From Natronolimnobius sp. AArcel1 (lineage in GTDB: Archaea; Halobacteriota; Halobacteria; Halobacteriales; Natrialbaceae): 64,000 nt of DNA. A model generated the notes under the pieces. That model saw only the letters and a program-made list of their open reading frames with translations. It was not told the DNA's origin and ran no database searches. This document shows positions 17,705 through 28,014 of this stretch, one piece after another. Every line of letters starts with the position of its first letter. Position 1 is the first letter of the stretch. The stretch spans positions 620,001 to 684,000 of the forward strand of contig NZ_JAAKXY010000002.1 in NCBI RefSeq assembly GCF_011043775.1. Direction: 5' to 3'. The position numbers and the translations under genes are program-made.

Positions 17705-20347
17705 ATGACGAGACGTGCGCACCTCGAGATTACGGGGATGTCCTGTTCGACGTGTTCGGGAGCCGTCGAGGACGCGGTGGGCGACCTCGAGGGCGTCGAG
17801 GAGGCGAGTGCGAACTACGCGACCGACGAGGGGATGGTCGCGTACGATCCCACGCAGGTATCTCTGGCCGAGATTTACGATGCTATCGAGGCGGCTGGCT
17901 ACGAAGCCGCTGCCGAGACGGAGTCACTGACCGTGATGGGCATGTCGTGTTCGACCTGCTCGGAGACGGTGAGCGACGCGGTATCGGACCTGCCAGGCGT
18001 TATCCGAGCCGATGTCAACTTCGCTTCTGACGAGGCCCGCGTTCGGTACAACCCGTCCGACGTATCGCTCGGCGAAATTTCTGCAGCCATCGAGGAGGCG
18101 GGCTACGACCCCGTTCGTGACGATCTCGAGGAGACCCAAGGTGCGAGCCAGCGCGAGCGGGCTGTCGAGAAAGAACTGCGTCGACAGCGCCGACTGGTGA
18201 TCGGTGGCGGATTGCTGACGCTGCCGTTCGTGCCGATCATGCTCGCAATGTTGGGACTAATGGAACTTCCCCATCTGGGCACCGTCGACCTGGGCGTCGT
18301 GACGGTCTCCGCGATGGGGCTGGGAGAGTTCATCCTCGCAACCGCCCTGATGGCCACGCTGGGCAAGGAGTTCCTCGTCGGTGCCTACCGGGCATTCTCG
18401 CACAATCGGCGTGCGAATATGGACACGCTGGTCGCGCTCGGCACCAGCGCGGGCTACATTTATAGCACAGCCCTGCTGTTCGGCTTGATCGCCGGCGCGG
18501 GGCTGTACTTCGAGGCCGTCGCGTTCATCCTCTGGTTCATCACGCTCGGCAACTGGCTCGAGGTGCGTTCGAAAGCCCGCGCGGGCAACGCACTGCGGGA
18601 GTTACTCGAGATGGAAGCCGACGAGGCAACCATTGTTGTCGATGGCGAGGAACAGCAGGTTCCGCTCGAGACGGTCGACCCCGGTGACGTGTTGAAGGTT
18701 CGCCCGGGCGAGAAGATTCCGACGGATGGCGTGGTCGTGGATGGCCAGAGCGCAGTCGACGAGTCGATGCTGACCGGCGAGTCCGTCCCAGTTGAAAAGG
18801 CCGAGGGTGACGAGGTCGTTGGCTCGACGATCAACGAAAATGGCGTGCTTCTCGTGGAGGCAACTAAGGTTGGCTCCGAGACGGCCATCCAGCAGATTGT
18901 CGACCGGGTCAAGGAAGCTCAGTCGCGCCAGCCCGAAATCCAGCGCCTCGTCGACACAGTGAGTGCCTATTTCGTCCCCGCAGTGATCGCAAACGCCGTC
19001 TTCTGGGCGGTCATCTGGTACGTCTTCAACGATCCACTGTACGGCATTTCCGCAGCACTCGGCTCGTGGATTCCCGTCCTCGAGCCAGTCGGTGGTGGCC
19101 CGGTCGCTGGCGGCGTGCCTATCCTCGAGTTCTCAGTAATCGTCCTCGCGTCGTCTCTGCTGATTGCCTGTCCCTGCGCGCTCGGGCTGGCGACACCCGC
19201 GGCGACGATGGTCGGCTCGACGCTCTCTGCGACGAACGGCGTGCTGTTCAAAGGTGGCGACGTCCTCGAGCAGGTTCGAGGCATCGACACCATCGTCTTC
19301 GATAAGACGGGGACGCTGACCCACGGTGAGATGGTCCTGACGGACCTCGAACTCGTTGGCGAACGGGCGACACCCGACGGCGGCGAGTCGGCGACTGACG
19401 GCGGTGTCGTCACCGGCGTGGATCGAGACGACGACCTCGAGTCATTCGTCCTCGGCGCGGCGGCAACCGCTGAGTCCGGCTCTGAACACCCCATTGCACG
19501 GGCAATTGTCGACGGTGCCGAAGATCGCGGCGTGTCAGTCGGCGAGGTCAGCGAGTTCGAGAACGTGCCCGGCCACGGCGTTCGGGCCGAAACTGACCGC
19601 GGGAGTGTCCTGATCGGTCGCCGCAAACTACTCGAGGATGTCGATATCGACACCGAGCCGGCTGAAGAGACGCTGACGCGCCTCGAGCGCGAGGGGAAGA
19701 CGGCGATGCCGGTTGCAGTCGAAGGGGAGCTACTGGGCGTCCTCGCGGTCGCTGATGAGGTGCGCGAGAGTGCGACGGAGACAGTTGCAGCACTTCGGGA
19801 ACGCGGAACCGAGGTCGTGATGCTCACTGGGGACAACGAGCGCACGGCAAAAGCGGTCGCCAAGCAGGTCGGAATCGACCCCGAAAACGTCCGTGCGGAG
19901 GTGCTTCCCGAGGATAAGGCAGATCACGTCGAAGAACTGCAACAGCGTGATGCGAAGGTGATGATGGTCGGCGACGGCGTTAACGACGCACCTGCGCTGA
20001 CGACCGCACAAGTCGGCGTCGCCATCGGTTCCGGCACCGACGTTGCCATCGAATCCGCCGATGTGACGCTGATGCGTGATGACCCAGCCGACGTGCTGAA
20101 GGCCGTCCGCATCTCGGAGGCGACGATTTCGAAGGTTCGACAGAACCTCTTCTGGGCGTTTCTCTACAACACGACGCTCATCCCGATTGCCTCGCTCGGA
20201 CTGCTCAATCCCGCCCTTGCCGGGTTAGCGATGGCCGCCTCGAGCGTGAGCGTGATGGCAAACAGTCTCTCGTTTACGACGTACGATCCGCACGAGGACT
20301 ACCGGCTGGCCGTGTTGCGTCCGCTCGAGTTCATTCGGAGAAACTGA
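17705..20347 (+). CDS. copA: Copper/heavy-metal-transporting P1B-type ATPase
   Basis: The 880-residue pump couples ATP hydrolysis to export of Cu(I) or related soft metals. Two N-terminal HMA domains carry MSCSTC motifs (Cys 14/17 and 82/85). Membrane helices follow from about residue 165, with the TGES actuator motif near 357. The intramembrane metal site is C489-P490-C491, and DKTGTLT begins at the phosphorylated D533. The hinge motif [10 protein letters not shown] is near residue 758. The CPC motif and paired HMA domains favour copper over zinc. The start at 17705 is chosen because the first HMA strand begins immediately after it; the frame is open upstream to 17555 without homology. Confidence 0.93.
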   Translation: MTRRAHLEITGMSCSTCSGAVEDAVGDLEGVEEASANYATDEGMVAYDPTQVSLAEIYDAIEAAGYEAAAETESLTVMGMSCSTCSETVSDAVSDLPGVIRADVNFASDEARVRYNPSDVSLGEISAAIEEAGYDPVRDDLEETQGASQRERAVEKELRRQRRLVIGGGLLTLPFVPIMLAMLGLMELPHLGTVDLGVVTVSAMGLGEFILATALMATLGKEFLVGAYRAFSHNRRANMDTLVALGTSAGYIYSTALLFGLIAGAGLYFEAVAFILWFITLGNWLEVRSKARAGNALRELLEMEADEATIVVDGEEQQVPLETVDPGDVLKVRPGEKIPTDGVVVDGQSAVDESMLTGESVPVEKAEGDEVVGSTINENGVLLVEATKVGSETAIQQIVDRVKEAQSRQPEIQRLVDTVSAYFVPAVIANAVFWAVIWYVFNDPLYGISAALGSWIPVLEPVGGGPVAGGVPILEFSVIVLASSLLIACPCALGLATPAATMVGSTLSATNGVLFKGGDVLEQVRGIDTIVFDKTGTLTHGEMVLTDLELVGERATPDGGESATDGGVVTGVDRDDDLESFVLGAAATAESGSEHPIARAIVDGAEDRGVSVGEVSEFENVPGHGVRAETDRGSVLIGRRKLLEDVDIDTEPAEETLTRLEREGKTAMPVAVEGELLGVLAVADEVRESATETVAALRERGTEVVMLTGDNERTAKAVAKQVGIDPENVRAEVLPEDKADHVEELQQRDAKVMMVGDGVNDAPALTTAQVGVAIGSGTDVAIESADVTLMRDDPADVLKAVRISEATISKVRQNLFWAFLYNTTLIPIASLGLLNPALAGLAMAASSVSVMANSLSFTTYDPHEDYRLAVLRPLEFIRRN

Positions 20348-20357
20348 GTGACCCCGC

Positions 20358-21395
20358 CTATGGGAGGGCGCCGCCCTCGGCCTCGAATTGTGCGCCGAAC
20401 AGTGCCTCGAGCAGCGCCGGTGTCACGTAGGCTTCGACGAACGCCGCGAGGACGAGCAAGAGCCAAGCAAAGAGGACGAACGCGATGGTTCGAGCGACGT
20501 AGGATTTCGTAAAGAATCGCTCTCGAGAGCCGATAACGCGCTGGCCGAAGCGATAGACGATCTGGAAGCCAACGCCTGCGGCGATGAAGATTGCCGGGAG
20601 TTCGAAGATGCCGTGGGGGAGCAATCCGACGATGATGAAGTCGATCCCGATCTCGTTGGCCGCGGATGCGCCGACGTTGCCGACGATAACGCCGTTGAAG
20701 ATCATCACGAACGCGGTCAGCAGGCCGACTGTCAGCGCGCCCGCGATGGCCATCAGGAACGCTTGCGTGTTGTTCACGATGAAGAAGGTCGCAGTCAGTT
20801 CGAACTCACCGGCTTCATCCTCGAGTTCGGGTAACAGCTCCTCTTCGAGCAACTCGGCGACCATCTCGAGGAGGTCGAATCCTGCTGCGAGCAGCGCAAC
20901 GCCGATGAGCGTCCCGAACGCGAACAGGCCGGTCGCAAACCAAACGGCGCGTCGGTTCTCTACCCAGCCGCTCGAGAGTCGCCGGATGAGCATGTCGTTG
21001 CCAGTCTTCGGGAGGACAGCGAGGGCGCCAAAGACGACGGCGAGGGCCGCTGAACCAAGCGCCGGCTCGAGTGCGCTGTTGCCCTCTCCCGTGACGAAGA
21101 TGAAGATGGCCGTCGCAAGCGAGACCAGCGCGAGTCCGGTACACATCGCCGTCCAGTTACGCACAGCGTTCGAACCTGGATCGGGTTCGGGGTCGGCCGG
21201 CGGTGTGTCCGGATCGTCACCCGGTGGTCCGCCCGAGGCTGTCTCTTCACCGTTATCGAGGTCCACTCGTATTCGGCCCGTGTCGTTTGGCGACTGCTGA
21301 TCAGGTCCGAACTCGAAGCCGCCCGATTCTGCGGAGCCGCCACGGCCGTTCGTCCCGTTGGCGTCTGTGTCGTCTCCATTCCCGGCTCCATTCAT
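20358..21395 (-). CDS. SpoIIM-like (stage II sporulation protein M) membrane protein
   Basis: The 345-residue protein has an acidic Gly/Pro-rich head of about 75 residues, two membrane segments, then a SpoIIM/DUF95 domain. That domain shows TATFFIVNNTQAFL, FNGVIVGNVGA and the signature LLPHGIFELPAIFIAAGVG near residues 255-275. In archaea this family is often found near membrane-shaping or ABC-type genes; its molecular role is unknown. The ATG at 21395 is preferred to the GTG two codons upstream. It ends 10 bases from the convergent P-type ATPase gene. Confidence 0.85.
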   Translation of the reverse strand: MNGAGNGDDTDANGTNGRGGSAESGGFEFGPDQQSPNDTGRIRVDLDNGEETASGGPPGDDPDTPPADPEPDPGSNAVRNWTAMCTGLALVSLATAIFIFVTGEGNSALEPALGSAALAVVFGALAVLPKTGNDMLIRRLSSGWVENRRAVWFATGLFAFGTLIGVALLAAGFDLLEMVAELLEEELLPELEDEAGEFELTATFFIVNNTQAFLMAIAGALTVGLLTAFVMIFNGVIVGNVGASAANEIGIDFIIVGLLPHGIFELPAIFIAAGVGFQIVYRFGQRVIGSRERFFTKSYVARTIAFVLFAWLLLVLAAFVEAYVTPALLEALFGAQFEAEGGALP

Positions 21396-21446
21396 ACCCA
21401 CTCATTGGGCAAAATGTGGGATAAATCCGCCGACCGGTTTCAGCCC

Positions 21447-22502
21447 TCACTCGAGCAGGCGACGACACTGTCGCCACAACTGTGTACGACCGCGGGCACT
21501 GCGGGCGATCTGTCCGTAGTTGGCGAGCGACTGGCAGACCCACAGCCATTTGTACCGGCGCAGTTGCCGCTCGAGTTCGGTTGTCCGCTCGAGTGGCCCC
21601 TTGCTCGCGTAGCCGTCACGAAACAGCCGGCGGAGCCGGTCACGCTCACCTGGCTCGAGTCGTCCGGCGATCCACTCGAGGTCGACGAATCGGACCTCGG
21701 CGCGGGCGAGTGCGTACGTGGCGTGCGTGACGTGTGCATTCCCCCAATCGAGGATGCCGGTAATCGAGCCATCAGACGCGATGAGGAGATTGCGTGGCTG
21801 GTAGTCGCCGTGCGTGAGGACCGGAACGCAGTCTGGATCGCCAGCCAACGGTACCGACAGGCGGTCATACAGCGCGGCGCTCTCCCGTGCTTCAATCGCG
21901 TGCCAGCCGTCGGGTGTACACACCTCGAGGTCGCCGTCCGGTCCGCGGGCGAGGCCGCCAACGCTGACGCTGGTGGCGTTGGTGCTCGCATTGGTGTTTC
22001 CGGTCGACTCTGCACCATTTTCGAGGCCGAACGCAGCCAGCGACACACTGTGAAGCTGCCCGAGTCGCGCACCGGCAGCTGCGACGAGTCGGCATCGAAC
22101 TGCAGGCTCGAGGGGTCCTGTCGTCGTTGGCGTTTCTCCCTCGAGATGCTCGTAGAGTGCCCAGCGCTCGGGCGTGGCTGCCTGCTGATCGCCACCGACC
22201 AGCGAGCCCTGCGCCAACACGGCGGGAACAGGGAGGTCAGTCACCGCACGGACGCGCTCACAGACGAGCGGTTCGATCACGTCGCCAGTCCAAACGCTCG
22301 CACCGCCGCGTTTGCAGACGATGCGAGCCGGGAGGTCGTCACTGGGTGAGAGTTCCAGCAAGAACGTGTCTGCGACTGAACCCGCTCGTGGTCGTCTCAC
22401 TGACTGCACTTCGGCCTCGAGTGCAGCCTCGACGATTCGCTCGAGAATAGCATCCTCGCCTTCTGACCCAGAGTCCGTCACACGTCGACAGATGGCTGGC
22501 AC
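21447..22502 (-). CDS. Aminoglycoside-phosphotransferase-fold kinase
   Basis: The 351-residue protein has the APH kinase pattern. The catalytic loop is LTHGDYQPRNLLI near residues 227-239, with the metal-binding ILDWGNAHVTH near 248, and an N-terminal lobe with a lysine strand (ARIVCKRGG). Proteins of this fold phosphorylate small alcohols or sugars; antibiotic resistance should not be assumed. The start is a GTG at 22502; another GTG at 22481 is equally possible. A Ser/Thr/Asn-rich insertion sits near residues 165-180. Substrate unknown. Confidence 0.78.
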   Translation of the reverse strand: MPAICRRVTDSGSEGEDAILERIVEAALEAEVQSVRRPRAGSVADTFLLELSPSDDLPARIVCKRGGASVWTGDVIEPLVCERVRAVTDLPVPAVLAQGSLVGGDQQAATPERWALYEHLEGETPTTTGPLEPAVRCRLVAAAGARLGQLHSVSLAAFGLENGAESTGNTNASTNATSVSVGGLARGPDGDLEVCTPDGWHAIEARESAALYDRLSVPLAGDPDCVPVLTHGDYQPRNLLIASDGSITGILDWGNAHVTHATYALARAEVRFVDLEWIAGRLEPGERDRLRRLFRDGYASKGPLERTTELERQLRRYKWLWVCQSLANYGQIARSARGRTQLWRQCRRLLE

Positions 22503-22586
22503 TGCCGTAGCCGTTTGTGTTTTTCACTGAACACTGTCACTCGAGCGAACGTACAACTGGCTCCTTCCCGAAGACGACAGCAGAGC

Positions 22587-23378
22587 ATGGCACAGATTCC
22601 CGTTTCGTCGGCGACGACCGCGTTTTACGTTGCCCGCGGGCTCGTTTTGCGGGCCTACCACCGCCTCACGCGGGCGAACTACACACACGGCTGGCTCGTC
22701 CGCGAGAACGACACGCCCGCGGGGTCGTTCCAGTGCTACGAGCCGCTCACCCGCCACGGCAGCGACGAAATGCTCGCCGAACTGGACGCCGCCTGTGGCC
22801 CGTCGGACGTCATCTACGATATCGGCGCGAACATCGGCATCTACGCGCTGGCACTGACGGTCGACGAACCTGACCGCCACTGTGTCGCGTTCGAGCCAGT
22901 ACCCAAAACCGCCGACCGGCTGCGGGCGAACGTCCGGCTCAACGACCTCGAGAACCGAATCGACTACCGGGTCTGTGGACTCGGCGACGAAACCAGCGAG
23001 CAGCGATTCTATCGCTCGAGCAATCCCGAACTCTCCTCGTTCGACCGCAAGAGCGCCCAGCGTTGGGGTGCAACTGTGTCTGCAGTGGAGACAGTCTCGA
23101 GTTATCGACTCGATGATCTCGTCGCCGGCGTCGGCGAGGCCGTCGACGACTTGGAGCCACCCGACGTGCTCAAACTCGACGTCGAAGGCACCGCCCCTGA
23201 CGTGCTTCGCGGCGCGCGAGAAACGCTCGAGACCGCCCAGCCACTCGTCTTCATCGAAATTCACGAAGACGGACTCAAGCGCGACGTTCCAGGCGAAACG
23301 AGGGGGGTGCTCGAGGAGGCAGGCTACGATATTATAGAGCGAGAGGGGTACTGGCGGTGTCTCCCGGGGAGTCTGTGA
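22587..23378 (+). CDS. FkbM-family methyltransferase
   Basis: The 263-residue protein is a SAM-dependent methyltransferase. The SAM-binding strand is VIYDIGANIGIYALAL near residues 75-90 and the acidic strand is CVAFEPVPKTADRLRANV near 100. LKLDVEGTAPDVLRGA near 193 is the typical FkbM DVEG motif. Such enzymes O-methylate sugars or lipids and are common in glycan pathways. The start is placed at the ATG at 22587. No glycosyltransferases adjoin it. Confidence 0.85.
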   Translation: MAQIPVSSATTAFYVARGLVLRAYHRLTRANYTHGWLVRENDTPAGSFQCYEPLTRHGSDEMLAELDAACGPSDVIYDIGANIGIYALALTVDEPDRHCVAFEPVPKTADRLRANVRLNDLENRIDYRVCGLGDETSEQRFYRSSNPELSSFDRKSAQRWGATVSAVETVSSYRLDDLVAGVGEAVDDLEPPDVLKLDVEGTAPDVLRGARETLETAQPLVFIEIHEDGLKRDVPGETRGVLEEAGYDIIEREGYWRCLPGSL

Positions 23379-23429
23379 GCGGAAGGTGCTGTTCGGGTCC
23401 GGTATCGCCATCGCTGGCGCAATAACCAC

Positions 23430-23436
23430 TATATAA
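23430..23436 (+). promoter_or_regulatory. TATA box of the SAH/MTA deaminase gene
   Basis: TATATAA is centred 29 bases before the ATG at 23462, so the message should be leaderless or nearly so. Confidence 0.65.
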
Positions 23437-23461
23437 GTCCCACCGGCGAGAAATCCCGGCA

Positions 23462-24757
23462 ATGACCACGCTTGCGATCACCGGTGGACAGGTACTGCAC
23501 CCGGATATCACCGTCTCGCGTGCGGACGTGTTGCTCGACCAGGACAGCGGCGAGATTCTCGAGATTGGCACTGATCTGGCCGACGATGCGGACGAGACGC
23601 TGGATGCATCGGACTCGCTGGTGACACCCGGCTTCGTCAACGGTCACAGCCACGTCGCGATGACGTTGTTGCGTGGCGTCGCCGACGACAAACCGCTCGA
23701 TGCGTGGCTCCAGGAGGATATCTGGCCCGTCGAGGCCGAACTGACGGCCGAGGACATCCGCGCGGGAGCCGAACTCGGCATTCTCGAGATGATCAAATCC
23801 GGGACGACGGCGTTTTCGGATATGTACTTCGAGGTTCCCGACATCGCCGCTGTCGTCGAGGAAGCCGGCGTTCGCGCCGTTCTCGGCCATACGGCGATCA
23901 CCGTCGGAAAGGACGACGATGGTGCACACGCGGATCTGGAGGAAAGCCTCGAGGTTGCAATCGAACTCGATGGGGCGGCTGCTGGACGCATTTCGACGAC
24001 GTTCCAGCCCCACTCGCTGACGACCGTCGGCGGCGAGTATCTCGAGGAGTACGTCCCGAAAGCCCGGGAAGCGGGCCTGCCGATTCACTTCCACGCGAAT
24101 GAGACCACGAACGAGGTCTCACCAATCGTCGACGAACACGGCGTCCGACCGCTTGAGTACGCCGTCGAGAAGGGCTTACTCGAGTCCGAGGACTTCATCG
24201 CGCACGGCGTGCACGTCGATGAGACCGAGATCGAACTGCTTGCCGAAACCGGTGCGAGCGTGATCCACTGTCCGGCCTCGAACATGAAACTCGCAAGCGG
24301 GATGGCTCCGGTTCAGAAACTGCGCGATGCGGGCGTAACGGTCGGTCTCGGTACCGACGGCGCGGCCTCGAACAACGACCTCTCGATGCTCGACGAAGCC
24401 CGCGACGCAGCGATGATCGGCAAACTTGCGGCTGACGACGCGAGTGCCGTTCCCGCCGCTGCTGTCGCGGAGATGATGACACAGGGCAGCGCCGACGCAA
24501 TGGGTCTCGAGAGCGGTCGACTCGAGGTCGGTGCACCCGCTGATCTGGCAGTGATCGACCTCGAGACGCCGCATTTGACACCGCGACACGATCTCGTGAG
24601 CCACCTCGCGTATGCGGTCGCAGCAGCGGACGTGAAACACACACTCTGTGACGGCCAGGTGCTCATGCGTGACCGAGAGGTGTTGACGCTCGAGGAGGAA
24701 GCCGTTCGCGAGCAGGCACAGGAGACGGCCGAGTCGCTGCTGTCGCGTGCGGAGTAA
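23462..24757 (+). CDS. 5'-methylthioadenosine/S-adenosylhomocysteine deaminase
   Basis: The 431-residue amidohydrolase deaminates SAH or MTA to the inosine forms. Metal ligands are in FVNGHSHVAMTLLRG near residues 58-72 and HFHANET near 203. HGVHVDE near 245 and GLGTDGAASNNDLSML near 295-310 complete the active site. Length and motifs match the archaeal MtaD/DadD group. SAH hydrolase is encoded 1.2 kb downstream, so the locus holds two alternative routes for removing SAH. Confidence 0.9.
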   Translation: MTTLAITGGQVLHPDITVSRADVLLDQDSGEILEIGTDLADDADETLDASDSLVTPGFVNGHSHVAMTLLRGVADDKPLDAWLQEDIWPVEAELTAEDIRAGAELGILEMIKSGTTAFSDMYFEVPDIAAVVEEAGVRAVLGHTAITVGKDDDGAHADLEESLEVAIELDGAAAGRISTTFQPHSLTTVGGEYLEEYVPKAREAGLPIHFHANETTNEVSPIVDEHGVRPLEYAVEKGLLESEDFIAHGVHVDETEIELLAETGASVIHCPASNMKLASGMAPVQKLRDAGVTVGLGTDGAASNNDLSMLDEARDAAMIGKLAADDASAVPAAAVAEMMTQGSADAMGLESGRLEVGAPADLAVIDLETPHLTPRHDLVSHLAYAVAAADVKHTLCDGQVLMRDREVLTLEEEAVREQAQETAESLLSRAE

Positions 24758-24906
24758 GTCCCTGTTCTTCCGGTCCTGAAAACGGAATCTAAACGCTCAC
24801 AACGGTTGATGAACACTTAAACTGTTTCTCTGCCCGTTTCTCTGCAACCAAACGTTCGAAAACTGCCAACGGGGTTTATCCTCGGAAAACGGGACTGTCA
24901 GCCTGG

Positions 24907-25674
24907 ATGAGGAGATCAAAAGATGTTGCTGTGACGCTGGCGATGGTGATGGTGCTTTCCATCCTCACCCCGGTTGGCGCAGTGGTGGCTGACCCAGCCG
25001 TCAACGACAGCACCGACCTCTCGGTCAGTGCTGATGGCGCTCTCGTCACGGTCACGGCAGATGAGACGCCAGTTGCGAACGCGACCGTCACGGTTGAGCC
25101 CGTCGACGAGAACGCGACGTACACGGGAACAGGCGAGTACACGACCGATGAGAACGGCACGGTGACACTCGAGTCACCGAGCGCTGACACCGTCGAACTC
25201 GAGATTACTGCGAGCGTCGGTGATGTGTCCGACACGACAACGGTCACACTCGAGGCGGAGGCAGCGACCTTCGGCGCGATGGTTTCGCAGTTCGTCGCCC
25301 AACAACAGGCAGAGACGAACGGCTCGATTGGTGCCTCGGTTTCGAGCTTCGTGCTCGAGAACAACCCTGGAAACGCACCGGATCACGCTGGTCCGCCTGA
25401 CGACGCTGGTCCACCGGATCACGCTGGCCCGTCGGACGATGGTGACGACGAGCAAGCACAGGGACCACCGGCGCATGCGGGGCCGAACAACGAGAGCGAT
25501 GAGGAAACCAATTCGTCGGCCGACAGCAGCGGCCCGCCAGCACATGCGGGTCCGCCGGATACCGCTGATGACGCGGATGACGCCGACGCAGAAAGCGCCG
25601 ATGAGACAAACGGTGCAGCTGACGGAAGCGACGACGAGGCTGCAGGCGGCCCACCGGACCACGCGGGTCCGTAG
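24907..25674 (+). CDS. Secreted protein with GPPDHAGP-type repeats
   Basis: The 255-residue product has an N-terminal signal segment (residues 1-30) and a beta-rich carboxypeptidase-regulatory-like domain (about 30-115). From residue 155 a low-complexity tail contains five imperfect GPP(D/A)HAGP units separated by acidic stretches, the last forming the C terminus. A TATA-like TTTATCC (24875-24881) lies about 30 bases before the ATG. It probably works at the cell surface. The His residues in each unit could bind metal, but that is a guess. Confidence 0.75.
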   Translation: MRRSKDVAVTLAMVMVLSILTPVGAVVADPAVNDSTDLSVSADGALVTVTADETPVANATVTVEPVDENATYTGTGEYTTDENGTVTLESPSADTVELEITASVGDVSDTTTVTLEAEAATFGAMVSQFVAQQQAETNGSIGASVSSFVLENNPGNAPDHAGPPDDAGPPDHAGPSDDGDDEQAQGPPAHAGPNNESDEETNSSADSSGPPAHAGPPDTADDADDADAESADETNGAADGSDDEAAGGPPDHAGP

Positions 25675-25925
25675 GCCACAGTAGGTTGTGGGCTGGTACC
25701 GGCTGACGGAACCCCCAGCGATGTCAGAGGCACGGCTCGTCGCCGGTAACACACGGCGTGTCTCACCCCCAAATAAGCCCACAGCGGACTGTTGACGCAG
25801 ATTTCGTCGTCGTATCCATCGGAATCGGATCGGACCGAATCGACACCAATTCACCCCCAGTACGTTTTGCGTGGTGCTGACTGTGCTTCGGTAGCGTTTT
25901 GGCGCCGCTTGCACTGTCTACACTC

Positions 25926-27215
25926 ATGAGTGAATCTGCGTATCCGCCGATTAGCGATCAACTCGAGGAGTTCGAGTCGGCACAGGAGGAGGGCCGACGA
26001 AAAATGGACTGGGCAACCCAGCATATGCCTATTCTCGAGGCCGTGCGCGAGGAGTTCGTCGCAGACCAGCCCTTCGAGGGCGAACGCATTGCAATGGCGA
26101 TGCACGTCGAAGCGAAGACCGCAGTACTTGTCGAGACGCTTGCAGAGGGTGGCGCGGAAGTCGCCGTCACCGGCTGTAATCCGCTCTCAACGCACGACGA
26201 CGTGAGCGCGGCACTCGACACGCACGAGAACATCACGAGCTACGCCAAACGCGGCGTCGACGACGAGGAGTACTACGAGGCCATCGAGGCCGTCATCGCC
26301 CACGAGCCAACGATCACGGTCGACGACGGCATGGACCTCGTCGCCGCCATCCACGAGGACTACCCCGAACTGATCGACGGCATCATCGGCGGTGCAGAGG
26401 AGACCACGACGGGCGTCCACCGCCTGCGCGCGATGGACGCGGACGGCGCACTCGAGTACCCCGTCTTCGCGGTCAACGACACGCCAATGAAGCGCCTGTT
26501 CGACAACGTTCACGGCACTGGCGAGTCTTCTCTCGCCTCGATTGCCATGACCACGAACCTCTCGTGGGCCGGCAAGAACGTCGTCGTCGCGGGCTATGGC
26601 TACTGTGGCAAGGGCGTCGCAAAGAAGGCCGCTGGCCAGAACGCGAACGTCATCGTCACCGAAGTCGAGCCACGGCGCGCACTCGAGGCCCACATGGAAG
26701 GCTACGACGTGCTCCCCATGTCGGAGGCCGCCGAAGTCGGCGATGTGTTCATTACGACGACGGGCAACCGCGACATCATCGTCCGCGAGCACTTCGAGGC
26801 GATGAAAGACGGTGTCTTGCTCTCGAACGCGGGCCACTTCGACATCGAAATCGACCTCGAGGCACTCGATGACCTCGCAGTCGACCGCTATGAGGCTCGT
26901 GACGGTGTCGAAGCGTACGAGATGGACGATGGCCGCCGACTGAACGTTATTGCGGAAGGTCGCCTCGTCAATCTTGCAGCACCGATTTCGCTTGGCCACC
27001 CCGTCGAAGTGATGGACCAGAGCTTCGGGATTCAGGCCGTCTGTGTGCGCGAAATGCTCGAGAACGGCGACGAGTATGACGCTGGCGTCCACGACGTGCC
27101 GGACGAACTCGACAAGGAAATCGCGGAGATCAAACTCGCTGCCGAAGGCGTTGACTTCGATTCGCTGACGGATACCCAGCACGACTACATGGGCAGCTGG
27201 GACCACGGGACATAG
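25926..27215 (+). CDS. ahcY: Adenosylhomocysteinase (SAH hydrolase)
   Basis: This enzyme splits S-adenosylhomocysteine into adenosine and homocysteine, relieving inhibition of methyltransferases. The 429-residue protein shows HVEAKTAVLVETL near the N terminus and the NAD site VVVAGYGYCGKGVAKKA near residues 220-236. It also has TTTGNRDIIVREHFEAMKDG near 278-297 and SNAGHFDIEID near 302. The start is the ATG at 25926 (MSESAYPPISDQL). I see nothing notable in the 251 bases upstream. Confidence 0.95.
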   Translation: MSESAYPPISDQLEEFESAQEEGRRKMDWATQHMPILEAVREEFVADQPFEGERIAMAMHVEAKTAVLVETLAEGGAEVAVTGCNPLSTHDDVSAALDTHENITSYAKRGVDDEEYYEAIEAVIAHEPTITVDDGMDLVAAIHEDYPELIDGIIGGAEETTTGVHRLRAMDADGALEYPVFAVNDTPMKRLFDNVHGTGESSLASIAMTTNLSWAGKNVVVAGYGYCGKGVAKKAAGQNANVIVTEVEPRRALEAHMEGYDVLPMSEAAEVGDVFITTTGNRDIIVREHFEAMKDGVLLSNAGHFDIEIDLEALDDLAVDRYEARDGVEAYEMDDGRRLNVIAEGRLVNLAAPISLGHPVEVMDQSFGIQAVCVREMLENGDEYDAGVHDVPDELDKEIAEIKLAAEGVDFDSLTDTQHDYMGSWDHGT

Positions 27216-27306
27216 GCGGGGTCGACCTGTTCAAACAGTATAGTCGAGGCAATTTTCTGACACACCGGCCACTACGCTGAAAACAGCGCCCCGAGATATC
27301 CAACCG

Positions 27307-28005
27307 ATGGGTGAACGGGTTACAGCCGTGGGAGAAACCGGTGACAAGCCGGGGGAGTTTCCAATCTCACCGTTACTCGAGCGGTCGTCACTCGACGACA
27401 ACGGCCACCTCGAGATCAGTATTGCCGCTGTCGGTCAGAAGTCGATCGACGAGGGCGCGCTGGATATCTTTCTGAGACATGCGCGAATTGCCCCCGGTGA
27501 GCGAATCGAACTCGGTCTCTTCGTCGCAGCGGGTGCCGTCGATGCAATTGAACTCGACATCTTTTATGACCACGACGAACTGATCGACCTCGCAAATCCG
27601 GGGACGGTTCGCCGCCGCTCGAGCGGGCCTGAGACGGCAACTGGTCAGTCCGCGACAGACAGCCTTGAGGCGACAGCGGAGAGAGACGAGATCATCCATA
27701 CGTCGGTTGGCGAGCCGATCCACGCACTGACGCGAAAGCCACTCGGCGGAACCGATGCCGGTGGTCCGGGCTACATCCTCGAGATCAATACGCAGTCGAC
27801 AGTCACACCGGGGGCGTACTCACTGCCGATCGTCTTTACGTATCGCTCTGCGGATGGGATTACGCAGGTGAAAGAACAGCGGACGATTCACGTCAAGACA
27901 CGACGCCAGCGATGGGAGCCGTGGGTAACACGCGCTGTCGTTGCGCTCGTCGTGCTGGCCGGAGTTGTGACCGTTTTGCTGCTCGAGCCAGCTGTGTTTT
28001 TCTAA
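27307..28005 (+). CDS. Hypothetical protein with a C-terminal membrane anchor
   Basis: The 232-residue protein has a beta-rich soluble part (residues 1-200) and one hydrophobic helix near 209-228, followed by only four residues. This is a tail-anchored topology. It has no signal peptide, so the soluble domain probably faces the cytoplasm. I do not recognise the family. It converges on the PAS gene with 9 bases between stops. Confidence 0.7.
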   Translation: MGERVTAVGETGDKPGEFPISPLLERSSLDDNGHLEISIAAVGQKSIDEGALDIFLRHARIAPGERIELGLFVAAGAVDAIELDIFYDHDELIDLANPGTVRRRSSGPETATGQSATDSLEATAERDEIIHTSVGEPIHALTRKPLGGTDAGGPGYILEINTQSTVTPGAYSLPIVFTYRSADGITQVKEQRTIHVKTRRQRWEPWVTRAVVALVVLAGVVTVLLLEPAVFF

Positions 28006-28014
28006 GGGCTCGAG

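Noticed and set aside
21447-22502. Aminoglycoside resistance gene
   Set aside because: The APH fold is shared by many small-molecule kinases and nothing here indicates antibiotic substrates.
26187-27206. Minus-strand 339-codon frame opposite ahcY
   Set aside because: ahcY is unmistakable; the antisense frame has no family features.
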